A DNA stretch of 6,554 nucleotides, from assembly GCA_015484715.1 (NCBI GenBank), contig WFUY01000352.1:1-6554 (forward strand), in the 5' to 3' direction. This DNA comes from Thermoflexales bacterium (GTDB lineage: Bacteria; Chloroflexota; Anaerolineae; S140-20). The notes beneath the pieces are model-generated. The model searched no databases. It was given only the letters and a program-made list of their open reading frames with translations, and was not told where the DNA came from. The position numbers and the translations under genes are program-made. Below, piece by piece: positions 1 through 6,553 of the stretch (position 1 is its first letter; every line of letters starts with the position of its first letter).

Positions 1-1
1 A

Positions 2-232
2 CTGGCCGAGGCCCAGCATCGGACCGAGGAGCGGCTGGAGGAGCTGGCCGAGGCCCAGCGCCGGACCGAGGAGCGGCTGGAGGAGCTGGCCGAGGCCCAG
101 CGCCGGACTGAGGAGCGGCTGGAGGAACTGGCCGAGGCCCAGCGCCGGACCGAGGAGCGGCTGAACCGGCTGGAGCAGGTCGTTGCGGACCTGGCCGAGG
201 CCCAGCGCCGGACCGAGGAAACCGTCAGGAGA
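2..232 (+). repeat. 42-bp in-frame tandem repeat (coiled-coil coding)
   Basis: Copies begin at 2, 44, 86, 128 and 191. The first four are contiguous. The fifth follows a 21-bp insert (170-190), exactly one heptad, so the coiled-coil register is kept. Copies 1-3 differ from each other at only a few bases: CAT for CGC in copy 1, and two silent changes in copy 3. Copies 4 and 5 keep the first 33 and 30 bases and diverge at the end. The array probably continues beyond the left edge, because copy 1 is already full length. Confidence 0.95.
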
Positions 233-742
233 CTGACCGAAACCCAACAGCAGATTCTGAAGGACCTGGCAACTCTGCAGACCACCGTTGGGGGCATTAA
301 AGGTCGCCTGTTGGAGATCACCTACCGCCAACGAGCGGGTACTTATTTCGGCCCTCTCCTCCGTCGTGTGCAGGTCTTTGCTCCCCACGAGATCGAGGAC
401 GACGTGGAACCCCACCTCACCTGGGAGGAATTCCAGGACCTGCTCCAGCTCGACTGGGTGGTCAAGGGACGGCCCCGGCGGATGGAGAGGGCCCCCTGGG
501 TCTGGCTGGCGTTGGAAGTCTCCTCGGTGGTGGACCGCCGCGACGTGGAGCGGGCAGTGGAGCGGGCCGCACTTCTGCGGAAAGCGGGGCTGCTGGCGCT
601 GCCGGCGGTCGCTGGCGAGCAAGTCACCGAGGGAGGCGAGGCACTGGCCGAGGAGAAGGGCGTGGTGATGGTGATTGATGGATGGACCCGCTTTTGGGAA
701 AAGGCGTGGAAATGGGCCCAGGAAGCCCAACAGGAAGGGTAA
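2..742 (+). CDS. Coiled-coil repeat protein with PD-(D/E)XK-like C-terminal domain (5' partial)
   Basis: An open frame enters from the left edge and ends at TAA 740-742; 246 residues are visible and the start lies outside the window. Residues 1-77 are copies of the 14-residue unit LAEAQRRTEERLEE (two heptads, highly charged), and residues 78-100 continue as coiled coil (LTETQQQILKDLATLQTT). The rest is globular, with D151 (QLDWVVKG) and E172 (LALEVSS) placed like the acidic residues of a PD-(D/E)XK fold. The usual Lys of the ExK motif is Ser here, so nuclease activity is doubtful. Proteins with this layout (long coiled coil plus a small restriction-endonuclease-like domain, DUF3782 type as I recall) are common in cyanobacteria, Chloroflexota, Thermus and archaea; their function is not established. 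The downstream kinase gene follows 76 bases later on the same strand, so co-transcription is possible. I am sure it is a gene; the family is a judgement from layout. Confidence 0.85.
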   Translation: MAEAQHRTEERLEELAEAQRRTEERLEELAEAQRRTEERLEELAEAQRRTEERLNRLEQVVADLAEAQRRTEETVRRLTETQQQILKDLATLQTTVGGIKGRLLEITYRQRAGTYFGPLLRRVQVFAPHEIEDDVEPHLTWEEFQDLLQLDWVVKGRPRRMERAPWVWLALEVSSVVDRRDVERAVERAALLRKAGLLALPAVAGEQVTEGGEALAEEKGVVMVIDGWTRFWEKAWKWAQEAQQEG

Positions 743-803
743 CCCTCGGAGCGTGAACGGATAATCTTTTGGGTGGCACCGACGCCGGCGAAGCCAACCC
801 GGC

Positions 804-810
804 AGGGAGA
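804..810 (+). promoter_or_regulatory. Ribosome binding site of the multi-GAF kinase
   Basis: AGGGAGA lies 8 bases before the ATG at 819. This supports that start codon for the kinase. The rest of the 743-818 gap holds no strong promoter: GATAAT at 760-765 resembles a -10 box but has no convincing -35 box. Confidence 0.75.
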
Positions 811-818
811 CCTGTTGT

Positions 819-3800
819 ATGGAGAGGTTCCTGGCCCTCCTGGATGATCTGCGCCGCCTCCATAGGCACCTTGACCTGGCTCAGGTGTTGCCCCAGGCCC
901 TGGCCCTGGTGCGGAGAGCCATCCCCACGGAGGCAGCTGCTCTGGCCCTCCTGGACCCCGACACGGGGGACCTGGTTTTCCAGGCTGCCACCGGCCCCGG
1001 CATAGACCAGGTCGTCGGGATGCGTTTTAGTCCCACGACAGGTCTCACGGGTCAGAGTGTCCTGACCAACCACCCGCTGCTTGTTCGTGCTCCTCAGGAC
1101 GCTCTCCACTTCCATAGCCGTGTGGACAGCCGCCCCCACCTTCCCCTCCGGGAACTGCTCTGCATCCCTCTGAGCGACGCCGAAGAGCGACTGGGCGTGA
1201 TCCAGTTGCTGAACAGAGTGGACGGCTCCTTCGGTGACGACGATGTGGATCTCCTGAGCCGGCTGGCAACGGAAGTGGTCATCGTCATCCAGAACGCACG
1301 CCGCTATGAGAAGGAGCGCCGCCGGCGGCGGGTGGCTGATGCCCTCCTGGCTGTCTCCTCAGCTCAAGCGACCACCGTAGACCTGGAGGCCCTGCTCAAC
1401 ATCATCCTCGAGCAGCTAGGCCGCGTTGTCCCTTACGTGAGTGCTGCCATCTTCCAAGTGGACGAAAGCGGGCAGGGCCGGGTCCTGGCTCAACGGGGCT
1501 TTCCCCGTCCCGATATGGCCGAACAGGCCGCCAAGGTTCTGGGCGTGGACACGCGGATGAAGGTGCTCCGCTCCACAGGCCGCCCGCTGCTCATCGCCGA
1601 TACCCACCACGACCCTCGCTGGCCTGCCCTGGCCGGCTGGGAGTACGTGCGCTGCTGGATTGGAGTCCCGCTCTTGGATAAACAGCGCTTCATCGGGGTC
1701 CTGAGCGTGGACAGCGGGGAGCCGGCCAGCTACGGCGAGGAGGAGATCAGCGTGGTCAGCGCCTTTGCCCAGCAAGCTCTCTTGGCTCTCCAGCGCTTCC
1801 ACGCCCAGCAGGAAGCCGAGCGGGCCACTGCAGAGCTGGCTACCAACGCCCGGCGAATGTCGCTCCTCTACGAAACCAGCCACCTTCTCCTCTCTCACCT
1901 TCAGCTCAATGACGAAAAGCTGGAGCAGGTGGTCCGGTGGATGGCCGAGCTGACCCAGGCTCGTTACTGTGCCTTGCACCTCCTACCCGCCTCAGGACAG
2001 GAAGAGCGCATCATCGTTCACGGCATAGATGAGTCCTATCGGAGCATCCTTCCATCCCATCCAGAAGGCGCGGGACTCCTGGGGCATATCACTCCCTCCA
2101 CCCCTGTCGTCCGCAGCGATGATCTCTCCAAGGACTCCCGGGTGCAGGGGTTCCCTCCTCATCACCCCCGGATGCACACCTTCCTGGGCGTGCCGGTCAC
2201 CGCCCAGGGACGGCTTCTAGCCCGCTTCTACCTGGCCGACAAGCAAGAGGGCAAGCCCTTCACCGCCGAAGATGAGGCGTTGGCCAAAGCATTCGCCGCC
2301 ACCGTCGCCACAGCGCTGGAGAATACCCGCCTCTTCCAAGAGAGCCAGCAGCGGTTGCGGGAGCTCAAGGGGCTCTACGAAATCTCCCGTGCCTTGGGCA
2401 TGGTGGTTGAACCGAAGGAGCTCTACGGCCAAATCGTCGCCCAGATCGCCGAACTTATGGATGTGGAGATCTGTGCCATCTTCACCCTGGACCCCGATCG
2501 GGAAGAGATGTTGGTCTGCCAACCGCCGGCCGTAGGGCTGACCCCTGAACAGGTCTCCCGATTGCGCTTTCCCCTTCGACCGGAGACAGGGTTGCAACTG
2601 GCCTGGCAGGAGACCGGACCCCGCTGGGCCAACAGGCCCTACCGGGAGAGAGACCTGGCCCCCTTCTGGGACATCATGCGCCAACTGGGCATTCGTCAGA
2701 TCCTGGGGTGCAACCTCTGGAGCGGGCATCGGAGTTGGGGTATGTTGGCCGTCGCCAACAAGCGGGATGGCTCCGAGATCACCGAGGCCGATGCCCGCCT
2801 CATCTCCACCCTAGCCCATCAGGCAGCGGCCATCCTGGAGAAGGTTCACTTGCAGCGAAAGCAGCGGGAGGAGGCCGAGATCACCGCTGCCCTTCTGGAG
2901 GTGAGCCAGGCCATCAACGACCTGATTCAACTGGGGGAGATCCTGGAGCGGGTGACCCAGATCACCCCTTCGTTGGTGGGCTGTGATTGCTGTTTGATCC
3001 ACTTGTGGGATGCTGAGCAAGAGCGCTTCTTGCCTGCCGAGGCTGCCGGCCTCACACCGGAGCAGCGGGAGCGCTTCTTCCGCCACCGGTGTCTGCCTGC
3101 CGATGTTCCCTATGTGACCGACGAGGGAATTCCTCGGAAGACCCCGTTGGTCATCCGAGACACCCGGTCCAGCTCCCAGGTCCCCGAATGGCTTCGCCAG
3201 GAGATGGCTGTCCGCTCGTTGCTGGCTGTGCCCATCCTGAGCAAAGACCACCTTGTAGGAGGACTGCTGGTCTACAACAGCCACACCTCTCGGACCTTCA
3301 GCGAACAGGAGATCGCTATTGTCACCGGCATCGCCCATCAAACTGCCATCGCCATTGAAAACGCCCGGCTCTACCAGGAGCTCCAAAAGCGGGCTCAAGA
3401 GCTGGAGCGGGCCTACGAAGAGTTGAAGGACTTGGACCGGATGAAAAGCGAGTTCATCCAGAACGTCTCCCACGAGTTGCGTACGCCGCTCACTTTTGTT
3501 CGCGGCTATGTGGAGCTCCTGCTCTCCGGCGACCTAGGTCCCCTTAACCAGCGCCAGCGGGAGAGCCTGGAGATCGTGGCAGCCAAGAGCGGACGGCTGG
3601 CTGAATTGGTCAACGATGTCATCACCCTCCAGACGGTGGATGCCGATTCTCTGGAGCGCAGCGACGTTCCTCTCAGCTTGGTAGCTCGCTCGGCGATGCG
3701 AGGAGCGGCTGCCAAGGCCAAGGAGGCCGGTCTGACGCTACAGGAGGCCTTCGAAGAGCCGGAGAACACCTTGGTGTACGGTGACCCCCACCGTCTGGAG

Positions 3801-4139
3801 CAGGTTTTCGACAACCTCCTCAGCAATGCCATCAAGTTCAGTTCCCCTGGTAGCACCATCACCGTGCGGATCTACGACGATGGCGATGTCGTCCGGGCAG
3901 AGGTGGAGGACCAGGGGATTGGGATCCCTGAGGAGGCTTTGCCCCACATCTTCGATCGCTTCTATCAGGTGGACGGCTCCACCACCCGCCGTTATGAAGG
4001 GACTGGGTTGGGTCTGGCCATCGTCAAGCAGATTGTCGAGGCCCATGGTGGCGCGGTTGGGGTAGAGAGTCAGGTGGGAGAGGGAAGCCGCTTCTGGTTC
4101 ACGATCCCCAAATACCAGGATGGGGGATCTGAGACGTGA
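819..4139 (+). CDS. Multi-GAF sensor histidine kinase (five GAF, HisKA, HATPase), soluble
   Basis: A 1106-residue cytoplasmic two-component sensor kinase with no signal peptide or membrane segment. GAF-type domains lie at roughly 17-160, 187-326, 362-505, 535-676 and 705-850, each ending in the usual helix (for example ALENTRLFQ, AIENARLYQ). A short coiled coil (851-875) leads to HisKA, with the H box SHELRTP and phospho-acceptor H885. The ATPase domain shows the N box (N999, N1003), G1 box DQGIGIP (1031-1037), F box IFDRFY (1044-1049) and G2 box GTGLGLA (1061-1067), so it looks fully active. GAF3 contains GFPPHHPRMHTFLGVPV followed by FYLADK, as in the DosS/DevS heme GAF; H449 and Y471 fit its heme ligand and distal Tyr. 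There is no receiver domain and no neighbouring response regulator, so its partner must be elsewhere. The start at 819 is supported by AGGGAGA at 804-810. The kinase call is firm; the ligands of the GAF domains are inferred or unknown. Confidence 0.95.
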   Translation: MERFLALLDDLRRLHRHLDLAQVLPQALALVRRAIPTEAAALALLDPDTGDLVFQAATGPGIDQVVGMRFSPTTGLTGQSVLTNHPLLVRAPQDALHFHSRVDSRPHLPLRELLCIPLSDAEERLGVIQLLNRVDGSFGDDDVDLLSRLATEVVIVIQNARRYEKERRRRRVADALLAVSSAQATTVDLEALLNIILEQLGRVVPYVSAAIFQVDESGQGRVLAQRGFPRPDMAEQAAKVLGVDTRMKVLRSTGRPLLIADTHHDPRWPALAGWEYVRCWIGVPLLDKQRFIGVLSVDSGEPASYGEEEISVVSAFAQQALLALQRFHAQQEAERATAELATNARRMSLLYETSHLLLSHLQLNDEKLEQVVRWMAELTQARYCALHLLPASGQEERIIVHGIDESYRSILPSHPEGAGLLGHITPSTPVVRSDDLSKDSRVQGFPPHHPRMHTFLGVPVTAQGRLLARFYLADKQEGKPFTAEDEALAKAFAATVATALENTRLFQESQQRLRELKGLYEISRALGMVVEPKELYGQIVAQIAELMDVEICAIFTLDPDREEMLVCQPPAVGLTPEQVSRLRFPLRPETGLQLAWQETGPRWANRPYRERDLAPFWDIMRQLGIRQILGCNLWSGHRSWGMLAVANKRDGSEITEADARLISTLAHQAAAILEKVHLQRKQREEAEITAALLEVSQAINDLIQLGEILERVTQITPSLVGCDCCLIHLWDAEQERFLPAEAAGLTPEQRERFFRHRCLPADVPYVTDEGIPRKTPLVIRDTRSSSQVPEWLRQEMAVRSLLAVPILSKDHLVGGLLVYNSHTSRTFSEQEIAIVTGIAHQTAIAIENARLYQELQKRAQELERAYEELKDLDRMKSEFIQNVSHELRTPLTFVRGYVELLLSGDLGPLNQRQRESLEIVAAKSGRLAELVNDVITLQTVDADSLERSDVPLSLVARSAMRGAAAKAKEAGLTLQEAFEEPENTLVYGDPHRLEQVFDNLLSNAIKFSSPGSTITVRIYDDGDVVRAEVEDQGIGIPEEALPHIFDRFYQVDGSTTRRYEGTGLGLAIVKQIVEAHGGAVGVESQVGEGSRFWFTIPKYQDGGSET

Positions 4140-4153
4140 GGGCGACCAAACAG

Positions 4154-4190
4154 AAACGGGCTGGACGAGCCAGCCCGTTTTTCTCTTCTC
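4154..4190 (+). terminator. Intrinsic terminator after the kinase gene, possibly bidirectional
   Basis: A perfect 11-bp stem, AAACGGGCTGG (4154-4164) with CCAGCCCGTTT (4170-4180), closes a 5-base loop and is followed by a T-rich run (TTCTCTTCTC). It begins 15 bases after the kinase stop and ends 24 bases beyond the rpoD stop, between convergent genes. On the minus strand the stem is followed by the weaker CTGTTTGG, so termination of rpoD here is plausible but less certain. Confidence 0.88.
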
Positions 4191-4203
4191 TCCGGAGGGG
4201 CTT

Positions 4204-5403
4204 TTACCCTAGGTACTCCCGCAGCTGGCGGCTGCGGCGGGGATGGCGAAGCCGGCGCAGAGCCCGACCCTCAATCTGCCGGATTCGCTCTCGAGTCAGC
4301 CCGAACTTCTGCCCTACCTCTTCTAGGGTGTAGCTCCGCCCATTGAGCAACCCGAAACGGAGACGCAAGATGCGCGCTTCGCGCGGTGAGAGGGTGGACA
4401 GTACCTCCTCGATCTTCTCTCTCAACAAATTGTGGTAAGCATTCTGAGGAGGCGTGGGCGTGGATTCGTCCTCGATAAAACCCCCTAGCTCATTGTCCTC
4501 ATCATCGCCGATGGGTTGCTCCAGAGAGAGAGGAGCCCAGGAGACGCGGAGCATCCACTGAACCTTCCGGGGCTCCATATCTAACTCTTCGGCCAACTCC
4601 TCCGGCGTTGGCTTGTAACCCCACTCCTGCTCCAGTTCCCACGCCGTCTTGTAGAGCCGTCGAATCCGGTCCGACATATGGACTGGCACCCGGATCGTCC
4701 GTCCCTGGTCCGCGATGGCGCGGGTGATCGTCTGCCGGATCCACCAGGTGGCGTAGGTGCTGAAACGATACCCTCGCTGGTAGTCGAACTTCTCTACCGC
4801 CTTCATCAAGCCCAGGTTCCCTTCTTGGATTAGGTCCAGAAAGGGAACTCCTCGGCCCATATACTTTTTGGCGATGCTCACCACCAGCCGGGTATTGGCC
4901 TTGATCAGACGCTCTCGGGCTGCCAGACCCTCTTCGACGACCTTCTTTAGATGGGCGACCTCGTCGGGATCGTGTCCATTGCCTGAGATCTCCGCCAGCC
5001 GACGCTGGGCCTCCTGCCCCCGCTCCAGTTGCTTGGCCAGGGCCACCTCTTCCTCCGTGGTCAACAGGGGCACCTGCGCCATCTCTCGGAGATAGAGCCC
5101 AACGGTATCGTCGCTGGCGATCTCGCCAAGGTCGAGCTCCTCGTCCTCCCCAACTCCGGGACCAACCTCTTCGTCAATCTCCTCGATCTCTATGACTTCT
5201 TCCTGTCCCTTTCGCTCTTGAACCTCCTCTAGATCATCGTAGACCTGAATACCGACTTCATGACAAGCGAGTAAGACCTCCTCCAATTGATCCAGACTTT
5301 CCTCCGTCTCGGCCAGGACCTCCAGGACATCCTCCATCACCAGATACCCTTGAGTGTCCGCCTTTTCCAGCAACTCTTGCAACACATCCTCCCATACAGC
5401 CAT
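4204..5403 (-). CDS. rpoD: Primary RNA polymerase sigma factor (sigma-70 / SigA)
   Basis: A 399-residue housekeeping sigma factor that directs RNA polymerase to -10/-35 promoters. After a short region-1.1-like helical part (1-60) and a very acidic linker (about 63-97), region 1.2 is seen at [11 protein letters not shown] (98-108). Region 2 runs from about 169 ([37 protein letters not shown]) to the -10 recognition and melting segment ([19 protein letters not shown], 217-235). Region 3 covers about 243-322, and region 4 (326-388) ends with the -35-binding helix-turn-helix ([20 protein letters not shown]). The GRTIRVPVH motif and full domain set mark a primary rather than alternative sigma factor. 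I chose ATG 5401-5403 ([12 protein letters not shown]) over an in-frame TTG at 5472, because the extra 23 residues do not look like sigma sequence and a purine-rich AAGGGTGGGTGG precedes the ATG. It lies 78 bases after yceD on the same strand and probably shares its promoter. Confidence 0.96.
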   Translation of the reverse strand: MAVWEDVLQELLEKADTQGYLVMEDVLEVLAETEESLDQLEEVLLACHEVGIQVYDDLEEVQERKGQEEVIEIEEIDEEVGPGVGEDEELDLGEIASDDTVGLYLREMAQVPLLTTEEEVALAKQLERGQEAQRRLAEISGNGHDPDEVAHLKKVVEEGLAARERLIKANTRLVVSIAKKYMGRGVPFLDLIQEGNLGLMKAVEKFDYQRGYRFSTYATWWIRQTITRAIADQGRTIRVPVHMSDRIRRLYKTAWELEQEWGYKPTPEELAEELDMEPRKVQWMLRVSWAPLSLEQPIGDDEDNELGGFIEDESTPTPPQNAYHNLLREKIEEVLSTLSPREARILRLRFGLLNGRSYTLEEVGQKFGLTRERIRQIEGRALRRLRHPRRSRQLREYLG

Positions 5404-5481
5404 TGCTACCACCCACCCTTCTAGATTGTTAAAGGGAACTACGACCTTTACGGTAACGCCAACCGACAGCAACAGAATCCG
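5404..5481 (-). promoter_or_regulatory. yceD-rpoD intergenic leader with alternative hairpins and rpoD RBS
   Basis: In plus-strand coordinates, TAAAGG (5430-5435) can pair with CCTTTA (5445-5450) through a 9-base loop. The overlapping AAGGG (5432-5436) can instead pair with CCCTT (5416-5420), which in the mRNA is the AAGGG of the rpoD ribosome binding region. The two pairings exclude each other. A further 6-bp inverted repeat (5453-5458 with 5480-5485) spans the yceD stop codon. No convincing separate promoter is seen. The stems are short, so a regulatory role is only a suggestion. Confidence 0.35.
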
Positions 5482-5973
5482 TTACGACAGGAGAGCCCGA
5501 AGTTGGGTTAGACGAGGGTCAACTGCCTCAACGACGCAGGAGCACGATCCCTCGTTGAGATTCTGACCACACTGACTACACAATCCCCGACAGTCTGGAC
5601 GACACAAGGGACGCCAAGGTATGCTCAGCAAAACGTACTCACGGAGGGCCGGCGCCAGATCAATCCAGCCACCCTCCGTGATGTGGTAGAGAACACTCGG
5701 TTGATGGGAAGCGGGGGAGAGGAAGAGAAGGTCTTCGACCTCGACTGTCAGGGTGAGGGAAAAGGGGGTGAGGCAGCGGATGCACTCCGCCTCGATCTCG
5801 ACGACTAGCTGACCAGAAGCCAGCAGGCCGTTATGAATCCTTGCCAGGGTCAGGGCACCCTGCAAGGACTGGACAACCAGGTCTTCACCCAGAGTATAAG
5901 GCCCGGTATCGAGGCTCAGCGTTTCTCGAGCGCCGAGAGGCCCTTTCAGTAGATGGGCAACCTGGTAGCGCAT
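5482..5973 (-). CDS. yceD: DUF177 / YceD-family protein, probable 23S rRNA accumulation factor
   Basis: A 163-residue protein of the DUF177 (YceD) family, which is linked in E. coli and plants to accumulation of large-subunit rRNA; the exact mechanism is not settled. Visible hallmarks are the N-terminal VAHLLKGPLGARE segment, the central CIRCL motif (C64, C67), and the C-terminal Cys cluster CRPDCRGLCSQCGQNLNEG followed by CSC (C124, C128, C132, C135, C144, C146), which probably binds zinc. I chose ATG 5971-5973, since relatives begin directly with a residue pattern like MRYQVAHLLKGP. The in-frame GTG at 6015 would add 14 unlike residues. The ribosome binding site is weak (GGGG, 4 bases before the ATG). 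In most bacteria this gene precedes rpmF (L32); here rpoD follows after 78 bases and there is no room for rpmF between them. Confidence 0.9.
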   Translation of the reverse strand: MRYQVAHLLKGPLGARETLSLDTGPYTLGEDLVVQSLQGALTLARIHNGLLASGQLVVEIEAECIRCLTPFSLTLTVEVEDLLFLSPASHQPSVLYHITEGGWIDLAPALREYVLLSIPWRPLCRPDCRGLCSQCGQNLNEGSCSCVVEAVDPRLTQLRALLS

Positions 5974-6061
5974 CACGCCCCAGCACGAAGAACCACTACG
6001 ATCCCGGATGGCCACTCGGCCTCACGGGCGGGCAACGACGAGTCTCGACGAAGATGTTGAG

Positions 6062-6090
6062 ATTATAACATAATCATGCGCCAAAGTCAA
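6062..6090 (-). promoter_or_regulatory. Sigma-70 promoter of the yceD-rpoD operon
   Basis: On the minus strand a -35 box TTGACT (6085-6090) is separated by exactly 17 bases from a perfect -10 box TATAAT (6062-6067). The -10 box is extended by TG one base upstream (TGTTATAAT). An A-rich tract (6091-6102, AATTAAAAAACC on the minus strand) lies just upstream and could act as an UP element. Transcription should start near 6055, giving a leader of about 80 bases before the yceD ATG at 5973. This is close to consensus, and is the best promoter in the window. Confidence 0.9.
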
Positions 6091-6102
6091 GGTTTTTTAA
6101 TT

Positions 6103-6251
6103 GTGATTGCCCATATCTCGAGGGCAGAGGGGGTGGCCGTCGGCGAATATCCCACGAGTGGACAAATAGGTTGGCTAGTCATCCGCGTATTTATGCTTCG
6201 TTCGCGGATGGCCCATCACGGGTGTTCCCCTACCCGCTTGTGGGTAATCAC
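6103..6251. repeat. Candidate MITE-like element or dispersed repeat with inverted termini
   Basis: GTGATTGCCCATA (6103-6115) matches the reverse complement of 6239-6251 (GTGATTACCCACA) at 11 of 13 positions, so the 149-bp segment is bounded by imperfect inverted repeats. Just outside are similar direct repeats, GGTTTTTTAA (6091-6100) and GGTTTTAA (6253-6260), as a target duplication might leave. The segment contains no supported gene, only short inverted repeats. The repeats could be fortuitous, since a single copy is visible. Confidence 0.4.
6180..6210. other. Perfect 8-bp hairpin between hisF and the yceD promoter
   Basis: CATCCGCG (6180-6187) pairs exactly with CGCGGATG (6203-6210) across a 15-base AT-rich loop, and is extended by a wobble and one more GC pair. 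It is downstream of hisF, but neither strand has a T-run after the stem, so it is not a standard intrinsic terminator. It sits inside the candidate element 6103-6251. Confidence 0.6.
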
Positions 6252-6256
6252 CGGTT

Positions 6257-6553
6257 TTAAACCGCTTCTCCAACCCATCGCACAGGGATCCCCTGATCGG
6301 CCAGATAACGCTTCACCTGGCCGATGCTCAGCCGGCGGAAGTGAAAGAGGCTGGCGGCCAGAGCAGCATCGGCTCGCCCCTCCGTTAGCACTTGGTAGAA
6401 GTGCTCCAGAGTTCCTGCTCCCCCCGATGCGATAACCGGCACCGGCACAGCTTCAGCAACAGACCGGGTGAGGGCAATGTCGTAGCCCGCCTGAGTGCCG
6501 TCGGCGTCCATCGAAGTCAGCAGGATCTCACCGGCCCCTCGGTCGGCCACCTC
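6257..6553 (-). CDS. hisF: Imidazole glycerol phosphate synthase cyclase subunit HisF (partial, C-terminal part)
   Basis: The last 98 residues of HisF; about 155 N-terminal residues lie beyond the right edge. HisF forms the TIM-barrel cyclase half of IGP synthase with HisH. It joins ammonia from glutamine to PRFAR to give imidazole glycerol phosphate and AICAR in histidine biosynthesis in the cytoplasm. Family motifs seen here are [20 protein letters not shown], the phosphate-binding loop [12 protein letters not shown], and [12 protein letters not shown]. The visible C-terminus ([11 protein letters not shown]) ends at TAA (6257-6259) as expected for the family, so the 3' end is intact. The catalytic Asp residues near the usual positions 11 and 130 are outside the window. 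A palindrome, CGGTTTTAAACCG (6252-6264), covers the stop codon. There is no obvious intrinsic terminator. Confidence 0.96.
   Translation of the reverse strand, partial: EVADRGAGEILLTSMDADGTQAGYDIALTRSVAEAVPVPVIASGGAGTLEHFYQVLTEGRADAALAASLFHFRRLSIGQVKRYLADQGIPVRWVGEAV

Larger units (their letters stand above)
5974..6256. other. Intergenic region between hisF and yceD
   Basis: This 283-base gap is the longest in the window. From right to left it holds the end of hisF with a stop-codon palindrome, the 149-bp inverted-repeat segment (6103-6251), the A-rich tract and promoter (6062-6102), and a leader of about 80 bases to yceD. I see no tRNA, riboswitch or small gene that can be supported. A plus-strand open frame here continues antisense into hisF and is not a gene. 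Confidence 0.7.

Noticed and set aside
2..232. CRISPR-like array from regularly spaced repeats
   Set aside because: The repeats are contiguous without unique spacers, stay in one reading frame and encode a coiled coil.
760..765. GATAAT as a -10 box for the kinase gene
   Set aside because: There is no recognisable -35 box at the proper distance, so a private promoter cannot be supported.
624..1139. Minus-strand open frame of 171 codons
   Set aside because: It lies antisense to the coiled-coil gene end and GAF1, and is explained by GC-rich codon bias.
819..2850. Bilin-binding or cyclic-nucleotide-binding GAF in the kinase
   Set aside because: I see no phytochrome-type Cys-His attachment motif. 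NKxnFx3DE-like traces in GAF1 (N132, F138, DDD) and GAF4 (NKRDG) lack key residues.
2811..3473. Minus-strand open frame of 220 codons
   Set aside because: It lies antisense to the kinase GAF4-HisKA region, whose plus-strand coding is certain; no family features are seen.
5404..5472. TTG-initiated 23-residue N-terminal extension of the sigma factor
   Set aside because: The extra residues do not resemble sigma region 1, and the ATG at 5401-5403 has a purine-rich upstream sequence.
5974..6015. GTG-initiated 14-residue extension of yceD
   Set aside because: DUF177 proteins start at the position of the internal ATG, and the extension is unlike family members.
6180..6210. Intrinsic terminator of hisF
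   Set aside because: The stem is good, but neither strand has a T-run after it and the loop is 15 bases; I list it only as a hairpin.
6076..6435. Plus-strand open frame of 119 codons
   Set aside because: It covers the yceD promoter, the inverted-repeat segment and the antisense of hisF; it has no family resemblance and no ribosome binding site.
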